NCBI RefSeq assembly: GCF_905163445.1
Contig: NC_053191.1
Location: 14,136,001-14,200,000, forward strand
DNA: 64,000 bases
Direction of reading: 5' to 3'
From: Pararge aegeria
Taxonomy: Eukaryota > Arthropoda > Insecta > Lepidoptera > Nymphalidae
The position numbers and the translations under genes were made by a program. The notes beneath the pieces are model-generated. The model searched no databases and had not been told where the DNA came from. It was given only the letters and a program-made list of their open reading frames with translations. Positions 36,001 to 51,000 of this stretch are shown one piece after another (position 1 is the stretch's first letter; every line of letters starts with the position of its first letter).

Positions 36001-39000
36001 ACCATAGAAACTTATGCAACTCTTTTGGACAAAGATTACCGGGGAATTTTACATGTGGAAGCATAGTTTTGTATTTTGCCGTGTTAAACTGCGTGCACTT
36101 TATGTTTTAGAGACCATTATGTTTTGTAACATAGTCCGAAATCTCTTTGGGGTTTCAGCTTGTTAAACTGCATTCTAAAACCTTTAGTAGAGTCAGACTT
36201 GAGTTTCAAAAATGCTTGCTTCTGTATCTTTAAAAGCCTAAAAACGAGATTCATCCAGCCGCTATCAGGCAACTTTCTTATGTTATTTGACCAGCAGGCT
36301 GACTTTCATTCCACATTACACTTAATGGTCCGCGGCCTCAATTGCAATACACGTCTGTACCAATGACGACCGGATCTGTTAAATACGTGACCTGCTTGTT
36401 GCCCCCTTAACTTGCTAACCATTGAACTATGTTTTAGTCTTTGTTCTTCTAAAGATTTTGGGGTTATGAAGTCTTTTCCCTCAGGTATTCCCTCATCAAA
36501 ATGAGTTGAGCGACCTTGAGTTTGTGGATGAGACGAAATGTCAGTGTTCACGTTCGTCCAAATAATAAACTCTCTTTGTTCGCAGTAGAGCCTTCAACAC
36601 TAGAGAACATAATGCCAGAACTAGTAAACGGCAACACGACAAGATGGCCGCGTGACAGACGCGTGTTAAAAGCTTTACTGGAGTTGAGCAGAACTGATTC
36701 TATTCCCACTGAGCCGGAGGGCGAAGATCTCAATGATTTGGTAAATAGTAGGAATGAATTTATTTATCGTAAAAAAGTTTATGAGATATGAATTGTCATG
36801 CAAATTGCATTTTTAAATATAAAAGTATTAAACCATTTTATCAGATTTAAAAGGGTTTTCTCAAGAAATGATAAGTTATGTTTAAACAACAAATTAATGT
36901 TTAAACATATATGTAATATTTCAAAATAATCTTGTGTCAAACTTTAACTTCAACGTGTCTTCAGAAGTTTATTTTCATAAATGAGATAAAATAGTCACTT
37001 AAAGATTTTTTTTACTTCTGCTTTTAAGGTTTTTCAGAAGTCAGAATAATTAAATTGAACAATCACTTAACCTTTGAATGTCCGACTACTTGGCAAAGAC
37101 CTTTTTTCCAAAGGCAAAAGACAAATGGAGGAGCCACTAGGCTAGTCCAATGCAGCTTGGCGGGCTATTTCTTTGGTCTAAAATTCTTTATTTTACATTT
37201 TAACAGATGTCAACAGACCAAGCAGTAGAAAGCGAAGACAATGCTGATGCAACAGGGGATGAACACGAAGAGACTCTTCTCCTGGATCCCAGCACAATAC
37301 ATGAACTCGCCACTAAGGGAGACGACGACACTTTAGCTGCTTTATTGAAGGTATTTGACCTTGAATAAGACTTGTTTCAGTTCATTAATAAGACAAGCAG
37401 AGTGAGAGCAGTAAAACATAAGTTTATAAGAACTGGTGGTCGCCTTCTGGTCGATACTTGACCATAATTAATTTAAATTATAAGTTTGAACATTATTATG
37501 GTTCTACTGTCAAAGACTATACCTCTTTAATCACAAATTTGCCTGTTTTTTTCAAACAAATTATACATAAAATGATTAAAAACGAGTACATATGTGTGTA
37601 TGTGTCAAATACATGGGAGTGTGTGTAATGTGTTTATTATTGATTTAATTACTGTTTCATGCATGATTTTAAAAAATATGAGCATTCTGTACTCCGTATC
37701 TATATAAACTATAAGTGTGGTAAATTTCAGTTCCGTCGGAGCAAATTTCGGTTCGGTAAAAAGTTTTTGCTGCACGCATCAATATATTGATGATACCCCA
37801 CCTCATTCCACCCATATGGTGGGCCTGTAACAGTTATGATAATTATGATTGTGCTTGCGTGATTAATGCATATTCAACGACTTACCAATTAAAAGCGAAA
37901 ATGGAATGTTTTAAAGCTCCAGCTTTACTTTTAAATAAAAAATCACTGCATCAGAAAATCATTACAATAAGAAAGTGGCGGTCTTTCTTGTCTACAACAC
38001 TTGTCTTAAATTATCTTCACTAATATTTCCAATATTTTTCAGCGCTGTCCAGAACTAGCGAACGCGGCGGACGCAGCGGGAAGCACTCCCCTCCACTCTG
38101 CGGCTCGTAGCGGCCGGGCCAGCAGTGCCGCTCTACTGCTGCAAACTGGTGCTTCGGCCGCTGCCGCTGATGCGGATGGCTGGAGCCCACTCCGAGCTGC
38201 CGCCTGGGCGGGACATACTGAAGTAAGTGTACAGCTTGTTTTGCACAAATGCTTACCAACGTTAGATATACTATGAAGATTCCAATCGCACCCAGTGGGT
38301 TACAACCAGAGATCTGTAGCCTTAGCATAAAATTGGCTCGCTTCCCATCGAGGAGTCGTTTTCGAGCATTAAACTGTCTCGTCAAAGTAAAATGGAATTA
38401 ATGTCACTCGTTTTAGAGTCGCAAATCCCGTACTTGTGATTTTTATTGTACAAAAGCCCGAGGTAAATTATAGTAGGCAAATTTCAGCTTTAAACAATGC
38501 AAATAAGATCCATTTTCTTGTTGGTATTGTACTCTTCTTAATAGGTAAAGTACTTTAACGTAAACTTCGAAGGAAACACAAAGAGTGGAGCCTTATTTAC
38601 GACAACATTTTTTTCCGTATATTTCGGTGCATCGTATTAGAATATAATTTTTTTTTATTACTACACTAAAATAATATAATTCGGTTTTCATTTGCCAGAA
38701 TTAGGGAAAAATAATAAGACATTTTATTTCGATAAATGAACGTTATCTGATTTTAATTAAAGCTCAAAAATATATAATATATCGTAACAATTTTGATACA
38801 AATCACTTTAGATTTGTAAATATGTACATATACTTATATAAATACATTTTCGTATATTAAAATAATGGCGCCCCCAAATAGCAATGCCAAAGCTCGTTTC
38901 ACGTATTCAAGTGCCACTTACAAAATATTTGTTGCTAGTACTATGACATCACAATGTGTGCACTTAATTAAAGCCTTTGTCTCTAAGTTAATAAGTAAAT

Positions 39001-42000
39001 TAAACAAAAGCTTTAATTTGTTGTTAACAACGTCAGGACTGATAAAGTATTGATGACAGTGAGATTCAAAGTCATGATTTGTTTCAGGTCGTGGATGTCT
39101 TGCTGGAACATGGCTGCGATGTCGATTGTGTTGACGGCGATAACCGAACCGCTTTAAGGTAGGGTGAACATACTTGTGAATTTAAACTAGCGTAAACGAT
39201 ACATATGCACCTTTCCACTAAGGACGAACAAGGCAATGCTTTAGAAAGTAACGCCTAATCAAAGAAGTTTCCCAGGCATTAATACCTTTCACCAATTAAA
39301 TTTTACTAGGCAACTCAAATGAATTAACTTGTCTGTGATTTTTATTATAATTATATAATAACTCTTTATTTGTACAACACATTAAGAATTTTACAAGGAA
39401 AAATAATAAGACATTCTATTTCACACAAGGTGTCATCTTTATTGACACAAGGTATCGTATTTTGTGATTGTATTATCATATTTATCATCTTTTCGGCCTC
39501 GGAGTCTGGTCCTGAATACGGACTGACATGGTGGCGTTTTCATACAAACACTTCAACACTTGGATGTATCGGTAATCAATTCGGCAGTGACCTTAACACA
39601 GCCCGGGTTTCCATCGAATCAAAGGCTTTCTCACAGTCCATAAACGCTAAGCAAAGTGGCCGGTTATACTCTTCGGGCTTCTGTATAACCTGCCGCAGCG
39701 TATGTATGTTTATGGTACTAAAGGCCTTTCGGAAACCGGCTTGTTCGGGAGGCTGGAAGTCGTCGAACCTATTAGCGAGACGATTCGTGATGACTTTCGA
39801 GAACAACTTGTAGGCTTAGCAACCCTATCGATGCCCGACCAAAATAGATAAATAGTAATCCTTCACTCGTTTCTTGAAAACCCAAAATAAACGCGGCTTA
39901 AATCACAGCTAAATTATAATATTAGTGTGAATTGCTACACAGCTTAATTACCTGTAACAGGGCGGCAGCCTGGTCGGGCCACGAAGCGGTCGTAGCGCGT
40001 TTACTAGCGGGAGGTGCGGCCCCTGAACGAGCGGACGCGGAAGGGCGTACTCCACTAATGGCCGCCGCTTATATGGGTCATGCGGATATTGTGAGGTTGT
40101 TGCTTGACGCCGGAGCCAGTCCAGACCATGCTGATCACGACGGTAAGATTTATTTTCAGAAAAGATTAACTATGTATATAATTTCTTGGTGATTGATGAA
40201 GACACGATAAGCAAAATTATAAGGGGTATAAACCAACATCTGTCATTTATTAATTCTTTCAATTAAAGACAAATTTACGATACCCTCAGCGGATCATATA
40301 TTTGGATTTAGCTATCTGTTTTGTGTTTTAAAATATTTAAATGATCAACTATGTCAAAGCGTTACCCAACTGGACAACGAATGGAAAAGTTTGAGAACGA
40401 ATACTAGCGGTCAATCAACCCTGGCAATGCGCACCCAAATTTGTTATTGCTCAATCTTTATAACTTTCTGAATTGTTTTAGTAGATTACGAGCTCGGTCT
40501 ATAATAATAGTGTTCGCTCTTATACTAAGCGCCGTAGTGGGAAGAGAGTGAGCACGTATGTTTGTGTTCTCAATAGATTTTTCAAACACGTATGTACAGA
40601 GCGGTTTGATATAAATTTTCCAAGGCCACAGAAGGCTTTCTGGTAGCAATGATTATCTGTTTTCTCTAGGTCGCACAGCATTAGCTGTAGCAGCTCTTTG
40701 TGCTGCAGGCGGCGCCTGCGCAGCATTGTTACTTGAGAGAGGGGCGGATGTTAGTAAAGCTGATCGGGATAAAGCGACGCCATTATTAGTTGCAGCATTT
40801 GAAGGGCATACGTAAGTACAAGTTGTTTTCGTACATGTCTTTATTTAAAAAAAACATTTTGTCAATATTCAAAACCATAAATTGAAGAAACCAATGAAAT
40901 CAATCTTTTATAATTCTTGTTTTCTTCTTAACCTATGTGCTTTCACTGCTCCACATTAAATCTTTGTAAGATTTCCATATCCATTTGGATACATCCATTT
41001 GGCCTTATGTTGCTCAATTTCAACTAGATATTCCTAGTAGGTCCTTTATTTAAGCTGCTAATATTATAAATGCAAGAGTGTTTGTTTATTGGTTTTTCTT
41101 CTACGTAGCATAAAAAACAGTGTTGATTTTTGTATACGAAAAGTTTATGAGGTAAAAAGTATGCCTGTATAACGGGTTAAATAAAAAATACAAGAAAGCT
41201 CTCGGCCTGAAGTTGTTTACATTAAAACTAACAACTTTTCTACGATTTTTTTTACTCGTTAGTTTGTGAAATATTCAATCTATTTTACATAGATACTCTA
41301 CCTTTTACTACTCTGTAATGTAACATCGGCAACAGCACGCGAATCACCACTCTATATTGCGTGCTCGCAGTGGTTTGGAAATACTGACATGTGTTTGGTC
41401 CAACAGTGTAATATCACTTTACAGAAATAACATGATTTATTATTTTTTAGTTGTATAAAATCTTAGAACAAAAGTTGTCAGTTTTAATGATATAAACTAC
41501 AAGGCCTAAGGTTTTATCGAACCCTGTATAAACAGGATACTTTTTATGGCTACAATTTTAAGTTTAAGACATACTTTAGCATCCACATTACTAAATTAGT
41601 TGGAATAAAGTATACGCGGGCAAATCCAGTTTTACAATCAAGCAATGTAAAAGCCGAAGTTCTTTGTTTAGAGAAATCTGCGAGCTCCTCCTCGAAGCAG
41701 AAGCGGATATAGAAGCGTGCGATAGCGCTGGACGGACGGCCTTGTGGGCCGCTGCGTCCGCCGGACATGCGGACACTGTCCGGCTTCTGCTGTTCTGGGG
41801 CGCCTGTGTGGACAATATGGACTGTGAGGGCCGGACAGTGCTTAGTACTGCCGCTGCGCAAGGTATGCAACCCATATTTAAGAACAAAACTTGAAAGAAA
41901 AAACCTGGAAGAAATCGCTCTGTAGCGATAAGGTCACCGAATTTTACCCTCTTGCTCTACGTTTATATCTCTGTAACTACTTTTTTTCTTTGGTGTACAA

Positions 42001-45000
42001 GAAAACTGTAATTCATTCGTACAATAATAATATAAATAGCCTTTATTGACAAACATCTTAAGTAACATTTAATCTTATTTCTACTTAGTGTTACTAAAGT
42101 GAATTGGTTTAGGTAAATAAAAAGTTTCATAAACACACCGGTTTGTTGGTTGTATTGCTTTACAATATTTATATAGAGCGAGGAGAGATAAAAATTAATA
42201 AAAACTGTAATTTTGTTTAGAGAGATTGATTGATTGATTCCATATCTCAGATTTACCTTACAATTTATATTGTGATTTGGCTATAACTTCTGCTACGAAC
42301 GTCTACTAAGCTATTGTCACGCACGCCAAATAATCTGAATATTACTAATATTATTATTGTCTGTGTGCGGCCGCCCACAGATATAGATAAAAAATATTGT
42401 AAATAATATTGACTGTGTGCGGTGAGCCGTTACATTGCTGCTGTGCTGATGTTATTAACAACGGTTTTTTTTACAGGTAACGTAGAAGTTGTCCGTCAGT
42501 TGCTAGACCGAGGTTTGGACGAACATCATCGTGACAATTCCGGATGGACTCCATTGCACTATTCCGCCTTTGAAGGTAACATATTTTTCTTTATTGTAAT
42601 ACTACTGTTTTTTCGCTTAAATTTCCTAAGCCGCGCAACGAATTTTAATGCGGATTTCGCTATCGCTTAAATATTTATTCACACATGGTTTATATATATG
42701 TCGGAGGCCGATGCGTGTCTCAGTATTGTGAGCATATTCATCATCATTATCTGATGATATGGTTGCGGGTACTCGGGCAGATAAAGATTTACAAGATTTG
42801 TTGCACACTATAATTACACTTGGTATTCCACAATCACTCTTAACACTTGGTATTCCACAATCACTCTTAACACTTGTTAAATAGGTAGGTTAGGTACACT
42901 AAAGAACTATATAGCAACGATGAGTTTGGTGCGGCTGTGTGACTACCGACTATCTCACGAAGCTTACAACTCAGCTGCCTGGCGGGCACCAACCCCACTT
43001 TGAATAAGACAACTCCTCACCCCCGCCATACAAACTCCATCCAGGTCGTAACAATTAAGTCAATTGAGTGATTCAACTAACCGATACCACAAAATCTGAT
43101 TCGCCAATAGATAACTAGATGGCGTTGTTAATAATAACAACCTTAATTTTAAGCTCCGACATTTATAAAAAAGTTTTAAGATTTTTACTTGCGGTACGCT
43201 AGTAAAAGCATGAGTATCAAATGGCCCATTTCATTGAAGAACTTATGATTTGATTTGAAATTTGCATTTACAGGTCATGTAGAAGTCTGTGAAGCCTTAC
43301 TTGAAGCTGGTGCCAAAGTGGACGAAGCAGATAACGATGGAAAGGGTCCGTTAATGTTAGCGGCTCAGGAAGGTCATACACGTTTAGTAGAAGTCCTAAT
43401 AGACCAGTGGGGAGCTCCTGTAGACCAGAGAGCTCATGATGGGAAGACTGCTTTACGGTAAGTGAAATAATAAAAAAATAAGAGAGTTTAGAGTTGTAGA
43501 GCTTTTTGTGACAGTGCTCGTCCGGAAAAATACCAGCGTCGTAAACAGCATGGCTGTATTCCGGTGTGAACTTAGTTACGTACTCAAAAGGAACAAGTTT
43601 TTTAAAATTTAATTTGTAGACATTCCTTATCAGCTGCTATATTAGGATTTGTTTATTTAACTATGTTGGTAACTCATAAGCCAAAATATTCTTATTAATA
43701 TAATTATTAATTCTCACTTGTTTATGCATACTTTGGACAAAAAACCCTATGCACGCCTCTGTTGAAACACGACCAAGACACTCGCGATCTTTATACAAGA
43801 CTTACTAAACTTGCATAAAAGACACTTGCTTCCTGTAAACGAGTCGTACTAAACTTGCATAAAATACACTCGCTTCTTGTATACGATACGAACGAAACTT
43901 TCATAAATGACACTTGCTTCCTGCATACGAGACGTGCATAAAAGTCACTAAAGACCTGTATTCGAGACGTTCTAAACTTGCATAAAAGAAACTTACTTCC
44001 TGTAAATGATTCGTACTAAACTTGCATAAAAGACACTTGCGTTCTGTAAACGATACGAACTAAACTTGCATAAGAGACACTTGTTTCCTGTATACGAGAC
44101 GTACCATACTTGCATAAACGACACTTGCTTACTGTATACGAGACGAGATAAACTTGCATAAAATGCATCAGCTTTCTGTATACGAGACGAACTAAACTTG
44201 CATAAACGACACATGCTTCCTGTATACGAGGCATACTTAACTTGCATAAAAAACACTTGCTTCATGTATACGAGACAAATTAAACTTGCATAAACGACAC
44301 CCGCTACCTGTATACGAGACTTACTAAACTTGCGTAAAAGACACTTGCAAGCTGCATACGAGACGTACTAAACTTGCGTAAAAGACACTTGCAAGCTGTA
44401 TACGAGACGTACTAAACTTGCATAAACAACACTCGCTTCCTGTATTCGAGACGTACTCAACTTGCATAAAAGAAACTTGCAAGCTGTATACGAGACGTAC
44501 TCAACTTGCATAAACAACACTCGCTTCCTGTATTCGAGACGTACTAAACTTGCATAAAAGACACTGCTTCCTGTATACGAGACGTACTAAACCTGCATAA
44601 ACGACACATGATTCCTGTATATGAGACGAACTAAACTTGCGCAAATACACTTGCAAGCTGTATACGAGACGTACTAAACCTGCATAAACGACACATGATT
44701 CCTGTATACGAGACGTTCTAAACTTGCATAAAAGACACTTGCTTCCTGTATACGAGACGTAGTAAACCTGCATAAACGACATAAGATTCCTGTATACGAG
44801 ACGTACTAAACCTGCATAAACAATACATGATTCATGTATACGAGTCGTAAGAAACTTGCAGAAACGACACTTGCTTCCTGTATACGAGACATACTAAACT
44901 TGCATAACACATACTTACGACATGTATACAAGACGTTTTAAAGTTGCATAAAATACACTTACGACCTGTATATAAGACGCCCTAAATTTGCATAAACTAC

Positions 45001-48000
45001 ACTCGCTTCCTGTATGCGAGACGAAATAACCTTGCATAATATACACTTCCGACCTGTTTACAAGACTGAAACAACACAAATAAACAGGCGTAAAATCGCC
45101 CGCAGCTCAGGTCGCCGTGCCTCTATAAACCTGTTTACGCTTCTCTGAGATGTAAAAACCTGAACGGAATCACTCGGCCGGGTACTCGGTTTCGCGAGTC
45201 CGAAACCGAATAAAACTATGTACTGGGTTACTCGGCGAAACATGTACTCGGTACATCTCTATAACCAATATATTCACTTAAGAGTAGGGCCACATAGATT
45301 ACACAAATGTGACATTCAAAATAGGTCCCGGATTGATTATAAACTGGAACTATCTTCCAGTTACAATTTTAAATGAGTTTTATTGCCATTTTTCTACGAA
45401 ATATTTAACTGTATAAAATTTTTTCTCAGATTGGCAGCTTTAGAAGGGCAGTTCGAAACAGTCACAGCTTTGCTCTGCCGAGGAGCGGATGTTGACGCGT
45501 TGGACGCCGACCGACGCAGTACGCTATATGTTCTGGCGCTGGACAATCGGCTGGCGATGGCGAGACAGTTGCTCACGTGCGGAGCGAGCGTGCATTGCAG
45601 TGATACTGAGGTAAGACAAATCCTTTCGACTGACCTCTCGGTGTAGTGGTGACAGCTTCGGTCATATATGGGAGGTCCTGGCTTTGATCTTCGGCAAGGG
45701 GCTAAGCCTCTGGTCTAGAGGCAGGATTCGGCCGTGGCTGGTTATCGCTCTACCGAAAAAGATTGCTGCCGATTAGGCCTATGTGTTTTTTTAATCTGCG
45801 GTGCCCGTAACAGGTTAGCCCGCTTCCTTCTTCGACTTTTTCCAGGTAATATTGCAGTAAGAGCTAACTAGCAGGGTAGTACATAATAAAAAAAGGCATA
45901 TTTTTACAACCTTAAACTTCGGGCTACAGACATAGGTCATTTGAAAGTGGGATACGTAGGTAACCGCCCATAAAAAGTATCACTAATACTCTATTCAGAG
46001 GAATTAGTATAATTTTTGGAAGCGGTGATAGCCTAGTGTTTAGGAATTCGGCCTCACTTTCGGGGGGCCGAGTTCGAATCCCAGCATTCCTACTAACGTT
46101 TCTAAGTTATACGCGTTTTATGCTATTTAAATATCGGCTTGTGTAGTCCACCAATCCCTACTGTGCCAGCGTGATGGGCTGCGGCCCAAGCATTCGTCAT
46201 GTGTAAGATACCCTTGCCCTGCAGCTGGCCTATAATAGGTTGAAATGATGATGATGTGTGTATATAAAATACAACTTAAATCCCAAACTGATTGAACTTA
46301 TAAGGAACTTGAATAAATCCTAACTTATTAGAAACTTTGACAATAGCTAATCTATAGCTGTCTATACCTAAATCCTACACTCTATTTTTTCTTACTTTTC
46401 CTTTATATTATATATACAATTTTTTTGAGTACCTGAAGTGTAAGGTAAACCGGACAAGTTAGAAAAAAATGTTACCCACTAGGCCACGAAACTACTGGAC
46501 CGATTTTAACCATTTTATTGCCAATAGAAAGCTAAATTATTACCAAGTAACAAGGTCTATAATATTTTTAACTTATTACAGAGTTAGCTATAATCCTTCT
46601 TGAAGATAATTGCAATGATGTAAGTTAAAGTAGCAAAATTTTTACTTTAAAATTCACTATTTTGTATGCGCTGAGAAAATCATTGATGATACATGAAAGT
46701 ACTATATGATTTAAGTTCTTATTAAGATTATTTTTTAATTATTAAGTTTATTACCTATACAAAACCCCCGGGAAAACTGACGGATTCGCCTGGGATTTGT
46801 TTGAAAACCTTTATTAACATGGACAAAGTCGCGGACAACAGCTAGGTTTCATATAAAATTTCTCATTTGCAGGGTCGTACGCCACTACATGTGTCAGCAT
46901 GGCAAGGTCACACTGAAATGGTCAACATGCTTATTAAAGTTGGTGAGTTCTTTTTACTTACAATTTGTTATATGTACTTGGCTTAAATTTATTTCGGGCT
47001 GGCAACAATCTAATTTTTTTTTTGTAATTTTTGTTTGTGTATTTCGGACTTAGCTTAGGTTAATTGCTACTAAGCATTTCAAGAAGGTTCCATCGCTAAT
47101 TTCATATTCATTTATATTTGAAGCAGTAGCATAATTACAATTACGTTTTTATATAAAGAATAAAAAATGTTAGCCTGGGGAAATTTACTATGTACCTTAA
47201 ATAAACATAGTGGGCCAATTTGGACAAGAGCGGCCATCTTTGGTTTGTTGTTTGTTGTTTGCGAATTAAGAAAAACTGGAATTAAAGTAGAATAAAAAAA
47301 TAATAGATCAATGGTTGGGGAAATAAATAATCATAATCGAATTCGTAAAAAAATGTAATTCAATGATAATGACTAACTTCCATAGACATTTGCCGACCTT
47401 TCTATAGTTTATTTTTTTTATATTTTATGCTTCTTGGCAGATCATCATTATAATTCTGCCCACTGTTCTTTATTGTATTTAATTTGTAGAGGTATTTACT
47501 CTTCATTGAATTTCGTAGGTGATGCGGCAGTGGACGGTCGCGATCGTTGTGCACGTACAGCGTTACACGCAGCCGCGTGGCGAGGCCGCGCCGCAGCTCT
47601 ACGGGCCCTTCTGCAACATGGCGCTTCGCCCTCTGCCGTGTGTACCCAGGGTGCTACGCCCCTTGGTAAGTTTTGTTATTATAGAGGCCAACGCAGATGG
47701 TCGAGAATATGGCCCATGTAAAAACTTGAAAATTTCTCTGGTGTGTTTTAATACTTCGGTTTAATAAATAGGTCAAAAATACACTGAAACAATTTTAATT
47801 GTCCATTTGCAATTAACTAACGTATATGTTATGTATAAACATATAAATGTCCATATAATATCCACCCTTTATAATCTTTGATTATTTTCCTCAAAGGAGA
47901 GGTTTTAGCAATAAGACCGACTTTGCATACCAATGTTTGTATAAATTTATAATTGTATCACATTTTTGTTCTTTCTGACGAATTTGTGTGCAATAAAGTG

Positions 48001-51000
48001 TTTATCTATGTTTCTTCATGAACCCAGAGGAACATGTTAAAAATCTACAAAAACATTTTGTACGGGAATTGCCACGCAGATAACTTGCAATATATCGCGT
48101 TCTCTAGGTGATACGCTATCTAGGTTTAAATATTATATTGTGATAGTGTGATATATGTTTCAAACAGGTATAGCGGCTCAAGAAGGGCACGAAGAGTGTG
48201 TCTTGTGGCTTCTGCAACACGGCGCTGATCCTTTGCAGGCCGATCATTGTGGTGAGCCTTTTTAATACTTACAGGAAGTTGTGATAGCCCAGTAGGTAGG
48301 AGCTCGACTTCACTTTCGGGGGGCCGACTTCGAATCCCAGCACGCACATCTAACTTTTCTAAATTATGTGCGTTTTAAGTAATTAAAATTCCACTCGCTT
48401 CAACGGTGACGAAACATTCAAGCCTGAGAGTTCTACAAAATGTTCTCAAAGGTGTTTGGAGTCCAACAATCCGCACTGAGCCTTAACTCCTTCTCATTGT
48501 GGAAGGAGACGCGTGCCGTGTAGTGGGCCGGTAATGGGTTGACAGTCCAAAAAATGTAGTTTGGGTTTTTTGGACTATCTAGCAAACTTATTTTTGGACC
48601 TCTCGACAAAGTTTAAATTTACACAAACATTATACAGGTCGTACACCAGCAAAAGTGGCATGGCGGGCAGGACATGCGAATATCTGCCGCCTTTTGGAAC
48701 GGTGGGCCGCTCCCTCCGCCCCACCCGCGGCACCTCCTCCCGAAGAATTGTTAAAACCCGCGAGGACAGGTTTGTGATATTTGTGATTATTCATCAGACT
48801 TTCCTTATATTACGTTAGCGTTAGCTGCTTTTAACTACTACTTTTAAGTTGTACATATTGGTTGTACGTATTCATTGTAAACTCAACATCTGAGGATGCT
48901 CCTGTATCGCCTAAAGCGCGTATATCGCGTATAGCGAAACGTGCGTAGAGAGTGCATTGCCGAAGATGGGTTTGTTGTGGATTATAAAGATTGAAGAAAT
49001 TATGTCTTCAGATTCTCCTGTTTTTTTTATTCATAATTTTAAGTTTTATATTTTAACCACCTGCTTTGTCGATGTGAGGTTCCCCAAAACTCAAAATGAA
49101 AAATTCTACTTAAACTCAACTGTACATACAACCTTTTCCATTGCAATGAGATGATAAATATATTTTTTAAGTTAACCTTCACTTTTTTGTTAACAGTTTC
49201 ACTGTTTTGCCTTGTTTAGAACCCTCGTAACTTTAGTAACATAGGTAATCTTACTTTTAGAGACGTATATAAGTGTAACCTAATGACATCTTAACATCTT
49301 ATGTGATGGAATCTTGCTAAGGCTTCTGATTCTGCAGTAGCGACTTTTCTGCTTTTAAACAGAAAAACTGTCCCGTTAGAACGCTCAACATGTGCAATGA
49401 AAACATCTTAATTTTAAAATAAGTATCTATATTTATTTCTTAGGTTCACCGGATTACAAGCGACGCAGTGTTCACAGTTCCAACTCAACAAAATCATCCT
49501 CCAATATGACTGGAGGCTCCAATAAATCTCACGAGCATACCGAAGAAACTGGACACGATAAAGTATATATATTTCCGATAATCTTTTTGGTGGAGAGATT
49601 TAAGTTTAATTATTTTTAAATTAAAATTTCTCCTTTGTCAGCACAGTTTTACCGCATTCATAATAACCGCCCTCTCAACTTGGTCACATCATCTACCATG
49701 ATTATCGCACGGTATTTGTTTGAAGAAACATTGAAAAGCTTACTGCTATATCTTAAAGCTTTGTTTCAGAATTATAATCCATATTTTAGGGATGTTAACA
49801 TCATCTTGGTCTTTGATTCAAAATAAAACTCTTTTAAATCATAGTAGTAAGCCGTCCTGTACATACACGGAAATTTTCGACTTAGTTATTCCGACTACTT
49901 TTAAACTCTTCTACAGAATACATGTGCATGTTACATGTTTCCATTTTTCACACATAACTTTTTAAGCGCTAAAATAAAGTCAACACTGTTTTAAGCCCTA
50001 CTTTTTAATTATTTTAGTCGTTTTTAATTATAAATTTAATATAAATATTTAATTAATCATTTGCAGACGAACCGCACAAATCTATCCCTCTCATTCGCAC
50101 AACAAGTGGCACGATGTGGTCGCACTCGCCGGGAAATAGACAGGGACGAACCCATACCGGAACACCATGTGGTGGAAAAGGACTCTAAATTAAGGTACGC
50201 ACAATCTGTTCTATTGACTGCGCCAATATTTATTTATCTATTTATAGACTTTTAAAAAATCTTATCTTACTGATTATTTACTAATCGAGAGACCGGTTAC
50301 GCTTGATTGTCTTGCTTTGCATAGGCCTCCCCCAGGTTCTTCCATGCTTAGAATAAATGAATAAATATACAATACTAGCTTTTGCCCGCGGCTTCGCTCA
50401 CGTTAATTTTTATTATTGATTTGTTAAATTTACTACAAAGGGTAAATGTTTTCCCGTTTCATGTTTTCTAACTGCTTGATGTCTTGAACGGACGTTTCGC
50501 ATTTCTGCACCACCAGAGAGTGATAGAAGTGAATTGCGAACGCCACAAATACTATTAATACTGAAAAAAATAATATTTTTTAAAAGCATATACCAAGGTT
50601 TCTACAAAGGGTTAAAAAAAGGTCTTGCTGCTTATAGAAAAATATGAACGGAAATTACTTAGAAAATCAGAAACTTTCATATAAATTTTGATCCCCTATG
50701 AAATACGTATTTCTTCATTATAAATCGAAAACCTAAAATCAAAGTTTAATTGATGTAGCTTGAAAAATAAATTGATAAATGAAGAATTTTTTACAAACTT
50801 TCATCCCATATTTAACCCTGATGGAATTTTAAAAAATCCTTTCCTAGCGGACGCCTACGTTGTAATAACTATCTGTGTGCAAAATTTCAGCCCAATCCGT
50901 CAAGTGGTTCGAGCTGTGTGTTGATAGATCAGTCAATCAGTCAGTCAGTCAGTGACCTTTGCCTTTTATATATTTTGATAATATACAAGTTATCAGCTGC

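Noticed and set aside
38020..38385. Minus-strand 121-residue frame over exon 20
   Set aside because: It is the antisense shadow of a GC-rich ankyrin exon.
41550..41887. Minus-strand frames over exon 24
   Set aside because: Antisense shadows of the ankyrin coding sequence.
43993..44782. Minus-strand frames of 70-93 residues with repeated Cys/Lys/Tyr text
   Set aside because: They come from the 44-bp minisatellite and have no start, splice or homology support.
43790..45065. Possible CRISPR array
   Set aside because: The whole 44-bp unit repeats with no unique spacers, in an intron of a eukaryotic gene.
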